The position numbers were made by a program, and so were the translations under genes. The notes under the pieces are model-generated. The model saw only the letters and a list, made by a program, of their open reading frames with translations. It had not been told where the DNA came from and did not search any database. This document shows positions 53,240-63,371 of a DNA stretch of 64,000 nucleotides, piece after piece; within the stretch, counting starts at the first letter, position 1, and every line of letters begins with the position of its first letter. The DNA is taken from positions 1-64,000 of the forward strand of contig SAAO01000024.1 of NCBI GenBank assembly GCA_009929375.1. Direction: 5' to 3'. The DNA comes from Bacteroidia bacterium. GTDB lineage: Bacteria > Bacteroidota > Bacteroidia > Bacteroidales > Paludibacteraceae.

Positions 53240-54745
53240 TTATTTTAAAAATGAAATGTCAGTTTTGTTGTTCTTGAGATATTCGTTTTGTGAAGCAAGG
53301 TCGTAAGCCGTTTCGCCAAACTCTGTTTCAATTTCTTTTTTTGCGCCTATCGAAAGCAGATATTTCAGAATTTTGTCGTCATGTGCAGTCAGTGCAACTT
53401 TGTGTAAAACAGTCATTTCTTCGGCATTTTTTGCATTCACATCAATGTGTAGTCCGGCGAGTTTTTTGAATAGATTCAAATCGTCTTTTTGCGCAGCTAA
53501 ATGATATAAAGTGTTTTTGTCGGCTTGTGGCACTGCCAGATTTAACCCTTTGGCCTGTAAAATGTTCATTTTTTCGCTGAATTCATCTTTTGCCGGAACT
53601 GCACCTGCAGGTCCGAAGCCCGGTCGTGCTGGACGATATGATTGTATCAAATAATAACCAAGATGATTGCCACGCACATCTTTTATCTGAATGTCGGCAT
53701 TTTTGCTGAGCAGCAATTCTACTGTTTCGCTAGTTCCCGACGTCACAGCTGAGGTAAGCGCCGATTCGCCTTTTTGATTTGTGGCGTTAATGTTTGTGGT
53801 TTTGCCGAGTACCAGATGAATAAAATCCATATCGCGACCACCTGCAGCTACCATAAGTACATTGCTGCCCTCTTTATTCGTGTTATTTACATTTAAACCT
53901 TTCGAAAAAAGATATTCGGCCACATCGGTTTGGTTTTGTTTGCGGGCAATCAGGTGCAGCAAAGTATTTCCGTCCGAATCAGTGGTTTTGGCATTTAGCT
54001 TTAGCTCCTCAATCAGATATTTGTATACTTCCAGAGTATTTGCAGCGCGTCGTGTGCCCTGAGCGGCCATAACCAAAGCCTGACCGGTAGGTTTTACTCC
54101 TTTTTTGAGGAGGGCTTTCATCGTGGCAATATTGCCGGTGCGGGCAGCATAATCGAAAACTGTGGCGCCATTTTGGTCGGTATCTTTGAGCGAAAGTCCT
54201 TTTTTGGCAAGATAATCAGTTGCTGAAAATTCGGTATCGTAAGGCGCCACAAGCATCATAAATGTAGCTCCGTTTTTATTGCGTTGAGTCAGATCGACGC
54301 CTTTTTTTGCATAAACCTCAAAAACTTCCGGCTGAAACATGCTGGCATTTACGCCAAAAACCAATGGCGTGTCGAAATGCGAATCCTGTGCATTTATATC
54401 GGCTCCCAGTTGAATGAGATGTGCCACAATTTCAGCATTTCCGCGTGAAGTTGCCCAATGCAGGTAGGTACGGCTATGGTTTGTTTTTTTAGTCACAGAA
54501 TTGCCTTCGAATGTGAGCAGATACTTTATAATATCGTTGGATGCATTGTTGTTGATGGCCATCGATACTGCATCAAAATCCATTGTATTCATCTCCGAAG
54601 GATGACTTCCGTTGCTGATTTCGGTTCTTACGACTTCAAGTGTCGGATTACTTTTCCAGAAATTCTGATCGTGCAGTTTGTTCCTGTTTTGAGCCTGAGC
54701 GAACATGCTGAAAGCCAGAAATGATAGAAGAATAGTTTTTCTCAT
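53240..54745 (-). CDS. Exported ankyrin-repeat protein
   Basis: The 501-residue protein has a signal peptide (1-19, ending FAQAQ) and about ten ankyrin repeats from about residue 55 to the C-terminus; clear ones are RTYLHWATSRGNAEIVAHLI, NTLLHLIARKQNQTDVAEYL and MTVLHKVALTAHDDKILKYL. Ankyrin repeats bind proteins, so it is likely a periplasmic scaffold or protector for the iron-uptake components. It heads the operon with DUF2271 and PepSY-flavodoxin, divergent from the TonB receptor gene. Confidence 0.92.
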   Translation of the reverse strand: MRKTILLSFLAFSMFAQAQNRNKLHDQNFWKSNPTLEVVRTEISNGSHPSEMNTMDFDAVSMAINNNASNDIIKYLLTFEGNSVTKKTNHSRTYLHWATSRGNAEIVAHLIQLGADINAQDSHFDTPLVFGVNASMFQPEVFEVYAKKGVDLTQRNKNGATFMMLVAPYDTEFSATDYLAKKGLSLKDTDQNGATVFDYAARTGNIATMKALLKKGVKPTGQALVMAAQGTRRAANTLEVYKYLIEELKLNAKTTDSDGNTLLHLIARKQNQTDVAEYLFSKGLNVNNTNKEGSNVLMVAAGGRDMDFIHLVLGKTTNINATNQKGESALTSAVTSGTSETVELLLSKNADIQIKDVRGNHLGYYLIQSYRPARPGFGPAGAVPAKDEFSEKMNILQAKGLNLAVPQADKNTLYHLAAQKDDLNLFKKLAGLHIDVNAKNAEEMTVLHKVALTAHDDKILKYLLSIGAKKEIETEFGETAYDLASQNEYLKNNKTDISFLK

Positions 54746-55150
54746 TTGTAAATGATTGGTTTGTTTGGATTTTCAGATAAAAATCTGATTCGGAATTTTG
54801 ATACAAAAGTCCACATTTTCGTAAAAGCTCACAATCACTATAATTAGCTATTCGCATCAGCCATATACCCATTTATAGTTAGCGATTGAGAATAGCGACC
54901 GCACTAAACTGAGAGTACTGAAAACATGACATTTTTCATTTTTAGTTATTCAAAATTGCTGTATAATTATAGCTTTTTTCTATCGGTTAAATGGTATTAC
55001 CTATAATTAGTGACTAAAGGGTGGCATATTCAGTGGCTTTATCACGATTAATAGTGATTGCGGGCGCTTTGCAATTGCAGTTACTTTGCAATCGGAAACC
55101 GATACTTTTTAAAAGTTATTGTTTTCAACAGAATTTACAGATTGCAAAAA
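54746..55150. other. 405-bp divergent regulatory gap of the iron-uptake locus
   Basis: The gap has repeated words CTATAATTAGC, TATAGTTAGCGATTG and CTATAATTAGTGAC (about 54837-55012) that could be operator sites. A direct repeat CTTTGCAAT occurs at 55067-55075 and 55084-55092. A weak promoter TTG-N20-TTACTTTG (55058, 55081) precedes the receptor gene. No clear Fur box was recognised by eye. Confidence 0.45.
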
Positions 55151-57565
55151 ATGAAAATGCTACGATATTTACTTCTTTCAGTTTTTCTATTGAATATTAC
55201 ACTCACAGCGAATGCAGTGGGAATTATTTACGGAAAAATTCTGTATAGTGATGGAAAGCCGGCTGCCGATGTGGTTGTGAATCTCAACAATACTAATATT
55301 TATGGTATTTCCGACGAAACAGGCTTCTACCAACTAGAAAATGTACCCTTCGGAAAACATTCGATGATTGTAAAACCTTTTGGCAGCGAAATTCGTGTGC
55401 TGAATGTGGAACTGAAAACTGAAAAACTAAAATTCGGCATTGAACTGGCTTCTTCCGGCAATGGAAAACAACTGAAGGAGCTTCATGTACGGGCTCGTTC
55501 GAAATCGCAAATACTCAAAAACAGCGGTTATTCGGTAGGAATTGTCGAAACGCAGCAAATGGCGCTACAGTCGGTACAAACTACCGAGCTTCTCGACCGT
55601 ACAGCGGGCGTTCGCATTCGTCAGGATGGCGGAATGGGTTCGGGTATGAGTTTTAATATCAATGGTTTGTCCGGAAATTCAGTGCGTATTTTTATCGACG
55701 GAATTCCGGTGCGTAATTATGGCTCGTCATTTTCAATCAGCAGTCTGGCGCCTGAACAGATTGAGCGAATCGAAGTGTACAAAGGTGTGGTGCCGGCAAA
55801 TCTGTCGGAAGATGCATTGGGCGGAGCTATCAATATTGTACTCAAAAAAAATATCAAATCGAAAAATGCCCTTGTGGCTTCTTATTCTTTTGGTTCCTTC
55901 AATACACATCAGGCCAATATTAATGCGAATTATCGCAATGAAAAAACCGGCTTTACGGCAATTGCCTCCACATTTTACAACTATAGCGACAACGATTATA
56001 AGGTTTGGGGCGATCAGGTTTTTGTATCCGAACCGCCTACCTGGGCTTTACAATATGTAAAAGCACGACGCTTTCACGATAGTTATCAGTCGTACGGACT
56101 GAATGCTGATGTCGGTTTTACCAATGTAAAATGGGCCGATCGTTTTCTGATCGGGGCGCTTTACTCCGATATGGACAAAGATGTGCAGCATGGTGGAACA
56201 ATGGAAGTGGTTTATGGAAACCGTCGCACTGGACAAAACACAAAAATGCTGAACATGCGCTACGACAAACGCGACATTGTGAAAGGTTTGGATGTAAACA
56301 GTTTTGTGTCGTTTACCGAAGGACAACGTTGGGTGGTCGATACTATTCCGCATATTTACAACTGGCTGGGAAACAGGCTTTGGAACGATCGTACTTCTGA
56401 TTATTTTTCGTGGAATGTGGGTGGGGGCGAGGCCGGAAAGGCTACGCTGGCCAATAATGTGGAGCGAACCATTGCCGGACGTGCAAATGCTTCGTACGAA
56501 TTTGTGAAAGGTCACCGACTGAATGCCAACTATTTGTACAACCGGTTTACGCGCGATGTGATTGATCCGCTTTTGCCCGCAGCCGAACAGGATTTGACCG
56601 AAACGAGATTTTTGACCAAGCAAATTATCGGACTTTCGTACGATGCTACGTTTTTTAAAAGCAAACTGAAAACATCTGTTTTTGGAAAGTATTATTTACA
56701 GCATGTAAGTCTGAAGAATCCTGTAAAAGTAAACAATCAGCTTACACAGGAAACCGTAGATAAAAGTGTGGATAATAAAGGATTTGGGGCTGCTGCTTCA
56801 TATTCGCTTCACTCGAAAATTGTAGTGCAGACTTCGTACGAAAAAGCCATTCGCTTACCCGAAAGCAGCGAATTGCTCGGTAATAGCTCCGACAATGTGG
56901 AGGCTGCCTACAATTTGCGTCCCGAAACTGCGAATAACTTTAATCTGGGTTTCAATTTCGGACCATTTGAGAAGAATGATCATGCTTTTCGCTCCGATAT
57001 CAACTTTTTCTACCGCGATATACGCGATATGATTATGCGCGGGGCCGAAACTACCAATACCGGAAATTATTCGTTCGAAAATCTCGGGCAAATTCTGAGT
57101 CGTGGTTTCGATGTGGAAATGAACTACGATTATCGTAAAAAGCTGAATGTGAATTTCAACCTTTCGCTGTTCAACGCACGCTACAATCTGCGCTACGATT
57201 CGCACGGAGTGGAATACAGTTTCTATGGCGACCGTTTGCGCAATGCACCTTATTTTACTTCGAACACTTATGCCGAATATAATTTTGGCAGCATTTTTCA
57301 GAAAAAATCAGTATTCAAAATGAACTACAACTTTGGTTATGTGCACGAGTTTTTCCGCAATTGGGAAAGTCTTGGTGGTGCCGGAAAAGCTGTGATTCCT
57401 ACACAAATGATCCACGATTTGGGACTTATTTACAGTTTTCCGAACGAAAAAATAACGCTTAGTGTAAATGGCAAAAACCTGCTGAATGCTCAGGCCTTTG
57501 ATAACTGGGCACTTCAGAAGCCCGGAAGAGCAATATACGCAAAAGTGTCGTTCAGAATCCTGTAG
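55151..57565 (+). CDS. TonB-dependent siderophore/iron receptor (XusA-like)
   Basis: The start is the ATG at 55151 (804 aa, MKMLRYLLLSVFLLNI, signal ending TANA); the upstream in-frame region has no family similarity. A carboxypeptidase-like domain (GIIYGKILYSDGKPAADVVV, about 22-105) precedes the plug (about 120-230; RTAGVRIRQDGGMGSG and LSEDALGGAINIVLKK) and a CirA/FecA-like barrel ending in an aromatic-rich strand (AIYAKVSFRIL). It is followed 52 bp later by the DUF4374 lipoprotein gene, the pair seen in xenosiderophore uptake systems of Bacteroides. Confidence 0.93.
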   Translation: MKMLRYLLLSVFLLNITLTANAVGIIYGKILYSDGKPAADVVVNLNNTNIYGISDETGFYQLENVPFGKHSMIVKPFGSEIRVLNVELKTEKLKFGIELASSGNGKQLKELHVRARSKSQILKNSGYSVGIVETQQMALQSVQTTELLDRTAGVRIRQDGGMGSGMSFNINGLSGNSVRIFIDGIPVRNYGSSFSISSLAPEQIERIEVYKGVVPANLSEDALGGAINIVLKKNIKSKNALVASYSFGSFNTHQANINANYRNEKTGFTAIASTFYNYSDNDYKVWGDQVFVSEPPTWALQYVKARRFHDSYQSYGLNADVGFTNVKWADRFLIGALYSDMDKDVQHGGTMEVVYGNRRTGQNTKMLNMRYDKRDIVKGLDVNSFVSFTEGQRWVVDTIPHIYNWLGNRLWNDRTSDYFSWNVGGGEAGKATLANNVERTIAGRANASYEFVKGHRLNANYLYNRFTRDVIDPLLPAAEQDLTETRFLTKQIIGLSYDATFFKSKLKTSVFGKYYLQHVSLKNPVKVNNQLTQETVDKSVDNKGFGAAASYSLHSKIVVQTSYEKAIRLPESSELLGNSSDNVEAAYNLRPETANNFNLGFNFGPFEKNDHAFRSDINFFYRDIRDMIMRGAETTNTGNYSFENLGQILSRGFDVEMNYDYRKKLNVNFNLSLFNARYNLRYDSHGVEYSFYGDRLRNAPYFTSNTYAEYNFGSIFQKKSVFKMNYNFGYVHEFFRNWESLGGAGKAVIPTQMIHDLGLIYSFPNEKITLSVNGKNLLNAQAFDNWALQKPGRAIYAKVSFRIL

Positions 57566-57617
57566 ACCAATCACCAATTACTATTTACTAATAACAAAAC
57601 AACATAATTTATTCAAT

Positions 57618-58901
57618 ATGAAATCATTATTCAAAAAATCAGCACTTTTATTTTCGATAATTGCTTCAGTTGCTTTTGTAGGTTGCGATACTGAACCAGA
57701 TAAAATTATCGATGGAAATTCCAACGGAAAAGCTTTCTATCATGTAGTTATGGCCATTGGCGAAGGTGGCGACGATGGAACTTTAAGTCAGGCAATTCCC
57801 GATTTGACAACGGGTACTATCAGTTTCGATGGTTATGGTTTCGAAGTACCTTCGACACGTACCGCACGCGTGTATGCATCCAATGATGGAAAATTCCTTT
57901 ACAACCTGAATTATGGTGGCGGCACAGTGGCCAAGTTTTCAACCACAGGTGGACAATCGTACACCAAAATCAACGAAACTAATGTGCAGTACGCTATTGG
58001 TACTACAAATCCACGCTGGACCAAAGTGGACGACGAAACAGCGCTTTTGCACAATGTGATTACTGAGCATAAATACAACGATGTGGCTGGTATCGATTAC
58101 AAATACACTGCTGCCACTGCGTATCTGGTGTCAATCGATCTGGAAAATAAAATGTCGATGGGGGCTGTGGAGCGTTTCGAAATTCCCCGAACTGCTGAAG
58201 ATTCAGCTAAAAACCTGCATGTATGGCGAATTGATGCTCCTGTGGTTAAAAACGGAAAAGCTTTTTACGGTGTAGCAAAACGTAAATACGATGCTACGAC
58301 CGGAAAAAATGTGAATCTGGAATACGCTTCAATGAGTATTGTGGTGGATTATCCTTCGCTTACAAATCCAAAAGTGATTACTTCCACTGTGGCCAAAGGC
58401 TCTACTTACGGCTACAGAACGCCTGTGGCTCATGCCGACGAAAAGGGTGATATCTATCAGATTGCAGGATCGCCGGCACACATCCTGAAAATTAAGGATA
58501 ATGATTACGATAATTCTTTCGTATTCAATTTGTCCGAAAAATTAGGTTTGGGTATTCAGGTGGCTTCTAATGGTTGGTTCTATGTAGGAAACGGAATTGG
58601 CTACGTGCCTTATTACGATATTGTAAAAGGAAATAGTGCAGCTGCAGCTGCCTGGGGAGTAGCGCGTGTGGATTTGTATAACGGAACTGCCATTAAAATG
58701 AATGTGCCCGGAGCGCTTTGGTTGCAACAGTATCAGTACAGTGTAAAAGGAAACGATGGTAAATTCTACATGGCGCTGGCACCTGTAGGAGCCGAAGGTT
58801 ATGTGTATATGTTCGATCCAGCTTCAACTTCGCCCGATGGCTTCACTACCGGAGCAAAACTTCAGGGAGCAGCCGGACAGTTCTATATCGGAATTTTCTG
58901 A
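57618..58901 (+). CDS. DUF4374 surface lipoprotein (XusB-like)
   Basis: The 427-residue protein has a lipobox (VAFVGCDTEP, Cys22) and a repeat-built beta-propeller-like body typical of DUF4374, for example GGGTVAKFSTTGGQSYTKIN, LVSIDLENKMSMGAVERFEI and VARVDLYNGTAIKMNVPG. XusB of Bacteroides thetaiotaomicron, a DUF4374 protein, captures ferric enterobactin-type siderophores at the cell surface for XusA; this assignment is by family and context. It is cotranscribed with the receptor and ends at a strong terminator. Confidence 0.88.
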   Translation: MKSLFKKSALLFSIIASVAFVGCDTEPDKIIDGNSNGKAFYHVVMAIGEGGDDGTLSQAIPDLTTGTISFDGYGFEVPSTRTARVYASNDGKFLYNLNYGGGTVAKFSTTGGQSYTKINETNVQYAIGTTNPRWTKVDDETALLHNVITEHKYNDVAGIDYKYTAATAYLVSIDLENKMSMGAVERFEIPRTAEDSAKNLHVWRIDAPVVKNGKAFYGVAKRKYDATTGKNVNLEYASMSIVVDYPSLTNPKVITSTVAKGSTYGYRTPVAHADEKGDIYQIAGSPAHILKIKDNDYDNSFVFNLSEKLGLGIQVASNGWFYVGNGIGYVPYYDIVKGNSAAAAAWGVARVDLYNGTAIKMNVPGALWLQQYQYSVKGNDGKFYMALAPVGAEGYVYMFDPASTSPDGFTTGAKLQGAAGQFYIGIF

Positions 58902-58930
58902 TAGAGAATTCAGTAAATATATCAAAAAAC

Positions 58931-58970
58931 AAATCAGCCCCGAATTCAAAACTGAATTCGGGGCTGATTT
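58931..58970 (+). terminator. Terminator after the DUF4374 gene
   Basis: An 18-bp perfect stem (58931-58948 with 58953-58970, reading AAATCAGCCCCGAATTCA) has a 4-nt loop and may act for both convergent genes. Confidence 0.9.
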
Positions 58971-59028
58971 TCATATTATTAAAAACAATGAAATTGTAAA
59001 TTGTCAATGACAAAATAGTCAATTTCCC

Positions 59029-61440
59029 TTAGTTTGTTTCTGTGGTTTCTTTCTGCGTAGGTTCTTCAATAACTTCCAGTTCTTCCGGATCAATTTCCTG
59101 GACCGAATCATTTGCTGTGGTATCAGGTTTGACATAAGTATGACAACGGTAATCGCGGGTGATTTCCTGTTTTGGTTTGTCAGGGAATTTTCCTCTGTAA
59201 TGTTTAAAGTTTTCATCTTTGAGTACTTTCTCCATAAACAGACCAAAAATAGGTAGAGCTGTTTTGCTACCTTCGCCGAGTTGCGAGGTACGGAAATGCA
59301 CGCTGCGATGTTCACCACCAACCCATGCACCACCAATCAGATTTTTGGTTACACCTACAAACCATGCGTCCGAATGATTCGACGATGTACCTGTTTTTCC
59401 TCCGAAATTGGTGTCGTAATTAAACAGATTCCATTCCCATAAAGCCTGAGTAGTTCCTCCCGGTTCTGTCATTCCACCTTTAAGGAGTTCTGTCATAAGC
59501 CATGCCGTTTCGTATGGAATCACACGCTTGTTTTGTTTGGCGGCCTGATAAACCACTTTTCCTTCGCTGTTAACAATTTTTGTAACCAAAACCGGATCGT
59601 TGTAAATACCTTCGTTCACCACAGTGCCAAAGGAGTTGAGCAGTTCGAGCAACGAAACGTCAGAAGAACCCAGACTGGTTGATGGTTTGTTTTCGAGATC
59701 AGTTTTTATACCTAATAGATGGGCATACTTAATCACTTCTTCAATACCAACCTCCTTAGCAAGTTGCACCGCAATGGTATTTATCGATCGTGCAAAAGCA
59801 TGTTTCAGCGTCACACTGCCAATGTATGAGCGGTTTGCATTTTTGGGCTCCCAGGTTTTCGTTTCGCCGTTTTCGGGATATTCCCATTTTACGGGTTTGT
59901 CCACCCATTTATCGCAGGGCGACATGCCGTGCATCATGGCAGCCGTGTACACAAAAAGCTTGAAAGTTGATCCCGGTTGGCGTTTCGATTGTCCAACCTT
60001 GTCGTATTGCCAGAATTTGAAATCAATATCGCCCACCCAGGCTTTTACATTACGCGAGCCGGGTTCCATTGCCAGAAATCCGGCATGCATAAAGTGATTC
60101 ATGTAACGAATGGAGTCCATTACACTGAGAGTTGTATCTTTTTCGCCGAGTTTATAATCGAAAACTTTGGTTTTGCGTGGCAGATTCAGGTATTTATCAA
60201 TTGAATCCGGGTTGTTATCAAATCTGCGTTTCAGCGAAGCATAATAACCGGTTTTCTTCGCAATGTTTTCAATAAAGTTTTCAATTTCCTCCTTGTTTTC
60301 GTCGCGCCATGGATTTTGCCCCCGCCAGTGATCGAAAAATCTGCGTTGAACAGTCTGCATTTGCTTGTTTACAGCTTCTTCAGCATATTTTTGCAGTCGC
60401 GAATCCAGAGTCACATAAATTTTAAGTCCATCGGAATAAATGTCATATCCGGTTTCCTTTTCCCAGTCTTCAAGATATTTGGCAAGATACGAACGGAAAT
60501 GCAATGCTTCTCCGTCGAATGATTGTTCTACCCTGTAATCGAGTTTAATCGGAATTTTTTTAAGCGAATCGCATTCCTGTTGCGAAATAACATTGTGTGT
60601 AACCAGATTTTGCAATACCACGTTACGTCGTTCGAGCGAGCGTTTCGGGTTCGCAATCGGGCTGTATGAAGTGGTTGCTTTCAGCAATCCTACCAGCGTA
60701 GCCGATTGTTCGTAGTTGAGATCAGCAGGTTTGGTTTTAAAGAAAGTTTTAGCTGCAGTATAAATTCCGAACGAATTGCTTCCAAAATCCACCGTGTTGA
60801 GATACATGGTCAGAATTTCTTCCTTTGTATAGAAAATTTCGATTTTGACCGCAGTAGTCCACTCTTTGGTTTTCATAATAATCAGTTTTACTCCGGGAAT
60901 AAATCCAAAGAGTCCCGTAGAGTACTGATTACGTGTTTTATACATGTTTTTTACCAACTGTTGGGTAATGGTGCTGGCACCGCGTGGATTACCCTGTGCA
61001 ATATCTTTCATGGCAGCAAAAACGCCATGAAAATCGATACCGAAATGCTCATAAAACCTTTCGTCTTCAGTACTGATAAGGGTCTTGATAAGTTTTGGCG
61101 ATATTTCCTCGTATTTTACAGGAGTACGGTTCTCACTGAAATACTTTCCAATTACCTTTCCATCGTCGCTGATAATGAGAGATGCTGAACTCTGGCTTGG
61201 GTTGCCTATACTTCTGAGGGTTGGCGATTTACCAAAAAGCCACAGGAAATTGATGTCCACCAGAAAAAGGTAAAGCAGAAACATCCAAAAGAGGGTAAAC
61301 ATAATATTACCCAGTTTGCGGTACCAAACCAGCGATCTGAATCGCTTCATTCTTGCTTTTCTCCACAAAATAAATCTGTGATAATAAGGAGTAAGATAGC
61401 TTATTACCGCTTTTAAAAAATCAATAATTTTTTTCCACAT
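59029..61440 (-). CDS. Penicillin-binding protein 1A (bifunctional murein polymerase)
   Basis: PBP1A polymerises and cross-links peptidoglycan. The 803-residue protein has one N-terminal membrane anchor (about 46-64), a GT51 glycosyltransferase domain with STEDERFYEHFGID (catalytic E125) and RGASTITQQLVKN, and a transpeptidase domain with SxxK in RQPGSTFKLF, SxN in ARSINTIAV and KTG in FGGKTGTSSNHSDAW. The C-terminus ends with an acidic low-complexity tail (EIDPEELEVIEEP). A -7 box TAACTTTG lies at 61463-61470. Confidence 0.96.
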   Translation of the reverse strand: MWKKIIDFLKAVISYLTPYYHRFILWRKARMKRFRSLVWYRKLGNIMFTLFWMFLLYLFLVDINFLWLFGKSPTLRSIGNPSQSSASLIISDDGKVIGKYFSENRTPVKYEEISPKLIKTLISTEDERFYEHFGIDFHGVFAAMKDIAQGNPRGASTITQQLVKNMYKTRNQYSTGLFGFIPGVKLIIMKTKEWTTAVKIEIFYTKEEILTMYLNTVDFGSNSFGIYTAAKTFFKTKPADLNYEQSATLVGLLKATTSYSPIANPKRSLERRNVVLQNLVTHNVISQQECDSLKKIPIKLDYRVEQSFDGEALHFRSYLAKYLEDWEKETGYDIYSDGLKIYVTLDSRLQKYAEEAVNKQMQTVQRRFFDHWRGQNPWRDENKEEIENFIENIAKKTGYYASLKRRFDNNPDSIDKYLNLPRKTKVFDYKLGEKDTTLSVMDSIRYMNHFMHAGFLAMEPGSRNVKAWVGDIDFKFWQYDKVGQSKRQPGSTFKLFVYTAAMMHGMSPCDKWVDKPVKWEYPENGETKTWEPKNANRSYIGSVTLKHAFARSINTIAVQLAKEVGIEEVIKYAHLLGIKTDLENKPSTSLGSSDVSLLELLNSFGTVVNEGIYNDPVLVTKIVNSEGKVVYQAAKQNKRVIPYETAWLMTELLKGGMTEPGGTTQALWEWNLFNYDTNFGGKTGTSSNHSDAWFVGVTKNLIGGAWVGGEHRSVHFRTSQLGEGSKTALPIFGLFMEKVLKDENFKHYRGKFPDKPKQEITRDYRCHTYVKPDTTANDSVQEIDPEELEVIEEPTQKETTETN

Positions 61441-61462
61441 AAATGTATCAGGAAATTTTCGG

Positions 61463-61470
61463 CAAAGTTA
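61463..61470 (-). promoter_or_regulatory. -7 box (TAACTTTG) of the PBP1A gene
   Basis: On the minus strand TAACTTTG fits TAnnTTTG, 23 bp before the ATG. Confidence 0.55.
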
Positions 61471-61520
61471 ATCTAAAAGCTTCGATAAATGTTGTGTTTT
61501 CGGCACTGAGAACAAAATTT

Positions 61521-61895
61521 TTATGTGATTTCACAACTGTTTGTCCTTCCAAACCATTTGTAGCGGTTACGGGCTATTGTATCGTATACCGAATCTCTGA
61601 TTTTTAGAGGTATAATTCTCAATACTTTTACTATATTCCAAAAGCCATTTATGCATGAAATACATTCAATAACGGCTTCCGAACGCAGAAATATTTTACT
61701 GTCTTTTTCGAAAATCACAGTATCAGTATTTTGGTAATCAAACTTATATTTTTCAAATAGTATTTTTCCGGCTTTAGATTGAAGCGCTGAATAGTTTATA
61801 CGATTGTTTTTATCTATTCTCCGCAGGATATTCAACCATGTGTTACATAGTTTGCAGTGGGCATCATAATATAAAACAGGCTTTGTATTCGTCAT
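61521..61895 (-). CDS. DCC/DUF393-family thiol-disulfide oxidoreductase-like protein
   Basis: The 124-residue protein (ATG 61893-61895; the preceding in-frame codon is TTG) has the N-terminal YYDAHCKLCNTWLNIL motif with the CxxC pair at about residues 13-16, where most family members have DGxCxxC, and the C-terminal RDSVYDTIARNRYKWFG segment. DCC proteins have a thioredoxin-like fold; substrate is unknown. Confidence 0.88.
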   Translation of the reverse strand: MTNTKPVLYYDAHCKLCNTWLNILRRIDKNNRINYSALQSKAGKILFEKYKFDYQNTDTVIFEKDSKIFLRSEAVIECISCINGFWNIVKVLRIIPLKIRDSVYDTIARNRYKWFGRTNSCEIT

Positions 61896-61952
61896 CAATT
61901 AAGTAACATTACACATAAAAATAAGTTTAAAATGTAATGGGTTCTGAATACG

Positions 61953-61985
61953 AAAAGGGCATGTCTTTATAACATGCCCTTTTTC
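61953..61985 (-). terminator. Terminator after metK
   Basis: Arms AAAAGGGCATGT (61953-61964) and ACATGCCCTTTT (61972-61983) surround a 7-nt loop. It lies about 106 bp beyond the metK stop on the minus strand, and could also act on the plus strand (TTTTT follows). Confidence 0.75.
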
Positions 61986-62035
61986 TATAATCTGCTTTGC
62001 GTTTTTTTTAGTGAATATTATTGTTGACAAATATT

Positions 62036-62085
62036 AAAGCTACTACCAACTACATACTACTTACTAAATACTAAAAAGCACCAGC
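62036..62085. repeat. TACTA-word low-complexity tract
   Basis: The tract reads GCTACTACCAACTACATACT followed by ACTTACTAAATACTAAAAAG, just past the metK stop. A similar word tract, ACCAATTACTATTTACTAAT, lies at about 57573-57592 between the receptor and DUF4374 genes. Confidence 0.55.
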
Positions 62086-62090
62086 TTTTT

Positions 62091-63371
62091 CTACAATTCA
62101 AATTCAGCCTTTACAGCATCCACCATGTCGGTTTTTTCCCAGGTGAAAAGCTCTACTTCCTTGCATATTTCATTGCCGTTACCGTCTTTGAAGCATTTTT
62201 TTACTGTCACCGGAGTGCGACCCACATGACCGTACGAAGCTGTTTCTTCATAAATCGGGAAACGTAGTTTCAGACGTTCTTCAATAGCTTTCGGACGCAT
62301 GTCGAAAAGCTTTTCGATACGGGCTGCAATTTCATTGTCTTTCAGATTTACCTGTGCGGTACCGTAAGTGTTGATATAAAGATTCATCGGACGGGCTACA
62401 CCGATAGCGTAAGCCACCTGTACCAAAACTTCGTTTGCAAGACCTGCCGCAACAATGTTTTTGGCTATATGTCGGGCTGCATAAGCTGCCGAACGGTCCA
62501 CTTTCGAAGGGTCTTTTCCGGAGAAAGCGCCACCTCCATGCGCACCTTTACCACCATAAGTATCAACAATGATTTTTCGGCCGGTAAGTCCGGTGTCGCC
62601 ATGAGGACCGCCAATTACGAATTTTCCGGTAGGATTTACGTGCAAAGTGTACTCACCTACGAAAAGGTCGGCAAATTGCTGATCGAGTGCTTTTACACGC
62701 GGAATCAGAATATCAGCCACATCCTGACGGATTTTGGCAAGCATTTCTTCGTCGGCCTGATCCTGTGTTTTGCTTTCCGATGGTTTTACAAAATCGTCGT
62801 GCTGAGTCGATACCACAATGGTATTTACCTTTACAGGCTGATTGTTGTCGTCGTATTCAATAGTAACCTGCGATTTCGAGTCGGGGCGGAGGTAAGTCAT
62901 TACTTTTCCTTCGCGACGGATAGCTGCAAGTTCTTCCACCAATGCATGCGAAAGGTCGAGCGCAATAGGCATCAGGTTTTTGGTTTCGTTGGTAGCGTAA
63001 CCAAACATCATTCCCTGGTCGCCGGCACCCTGTTCCATTTCGTCTTTGCGTTCCACGCCACGATTGATATCGCCCGATTGTTCATGAATGGCAGAGAATA
63101 CGCCGCAGGAATTTCCGTCGAACATATATTCGCTTTTTGTATAGCCAATGCGGTTGATTACTCTGCGTGCAACCGATTGTACATCGATGTATGCATTTGA
63201 TTTTACTTCGCCGGCAAGCACTACCTGTCCGGTGGTTACAAGCGTTTCGCAGGCTACTTTCGAAGTGCTGTCCAACGCCAGAAAATTATCCAGAATAGCA
63301 TCTGAGATTTGATCGGCTACTTTATCGGGATGTCCTTCCGATACCGATTCTGATGAAAATAAATAACCCAT
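62091..63371 (-). CDS. metK: S-adenosylmethionine synthetase
   Basis: MetK makes SAM from methionine and ATP in the cytosol. The 426-residue protein shows the methionine/ATP-binding [20 protein letters not shown] (about 5-24), [12 protein letters not shown] (about 116-127), [20 protein letters not shown] and the phosphate loop [20 protein letters not shown] (about 277-296). Its length is slightly above the E. coli enzyme, as is common in Bacteroidota. No SAM riboswitch of a known class was recognised upstream. Confidence 0.99.
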   Translation of the reverse strand: MGYLFSSESVSEGHPDKVADQISDAILDNFLALDSTSKVACETLVTTGQVVLAGEVKSNAYIDVQSVARRVINRIGYTKSEYMFDGNSCGVFSAIHEQSGDINRGVERKDEMEQGAGDQGMMFGYATNETKNLMPIALDLSHALVEELAAIRREGKVMTYLRPDSKSQVTIEYDDNNQPVKVNTIVVSTQHDDFVKPSESKTQDQADEEMLAKIRQDVADILIPRVKALDQQFADLFVGEYTLHVNPTGKFVIGGPHGDTGLTGRKIIVDTYGGKGAHGGGAFSGKDPSKVDRSAAYAARHIAKNIVAAGLANEVLVQVAYAIGVARPMNLYINTYGTAQVNLKDNEIAARIEKLFDMRPKAIEERLKLRFPIYEETASYGHVGRTPVTVKKCFKDGNGNEICKEVELFTWEKTDMVDAVKAEFEL

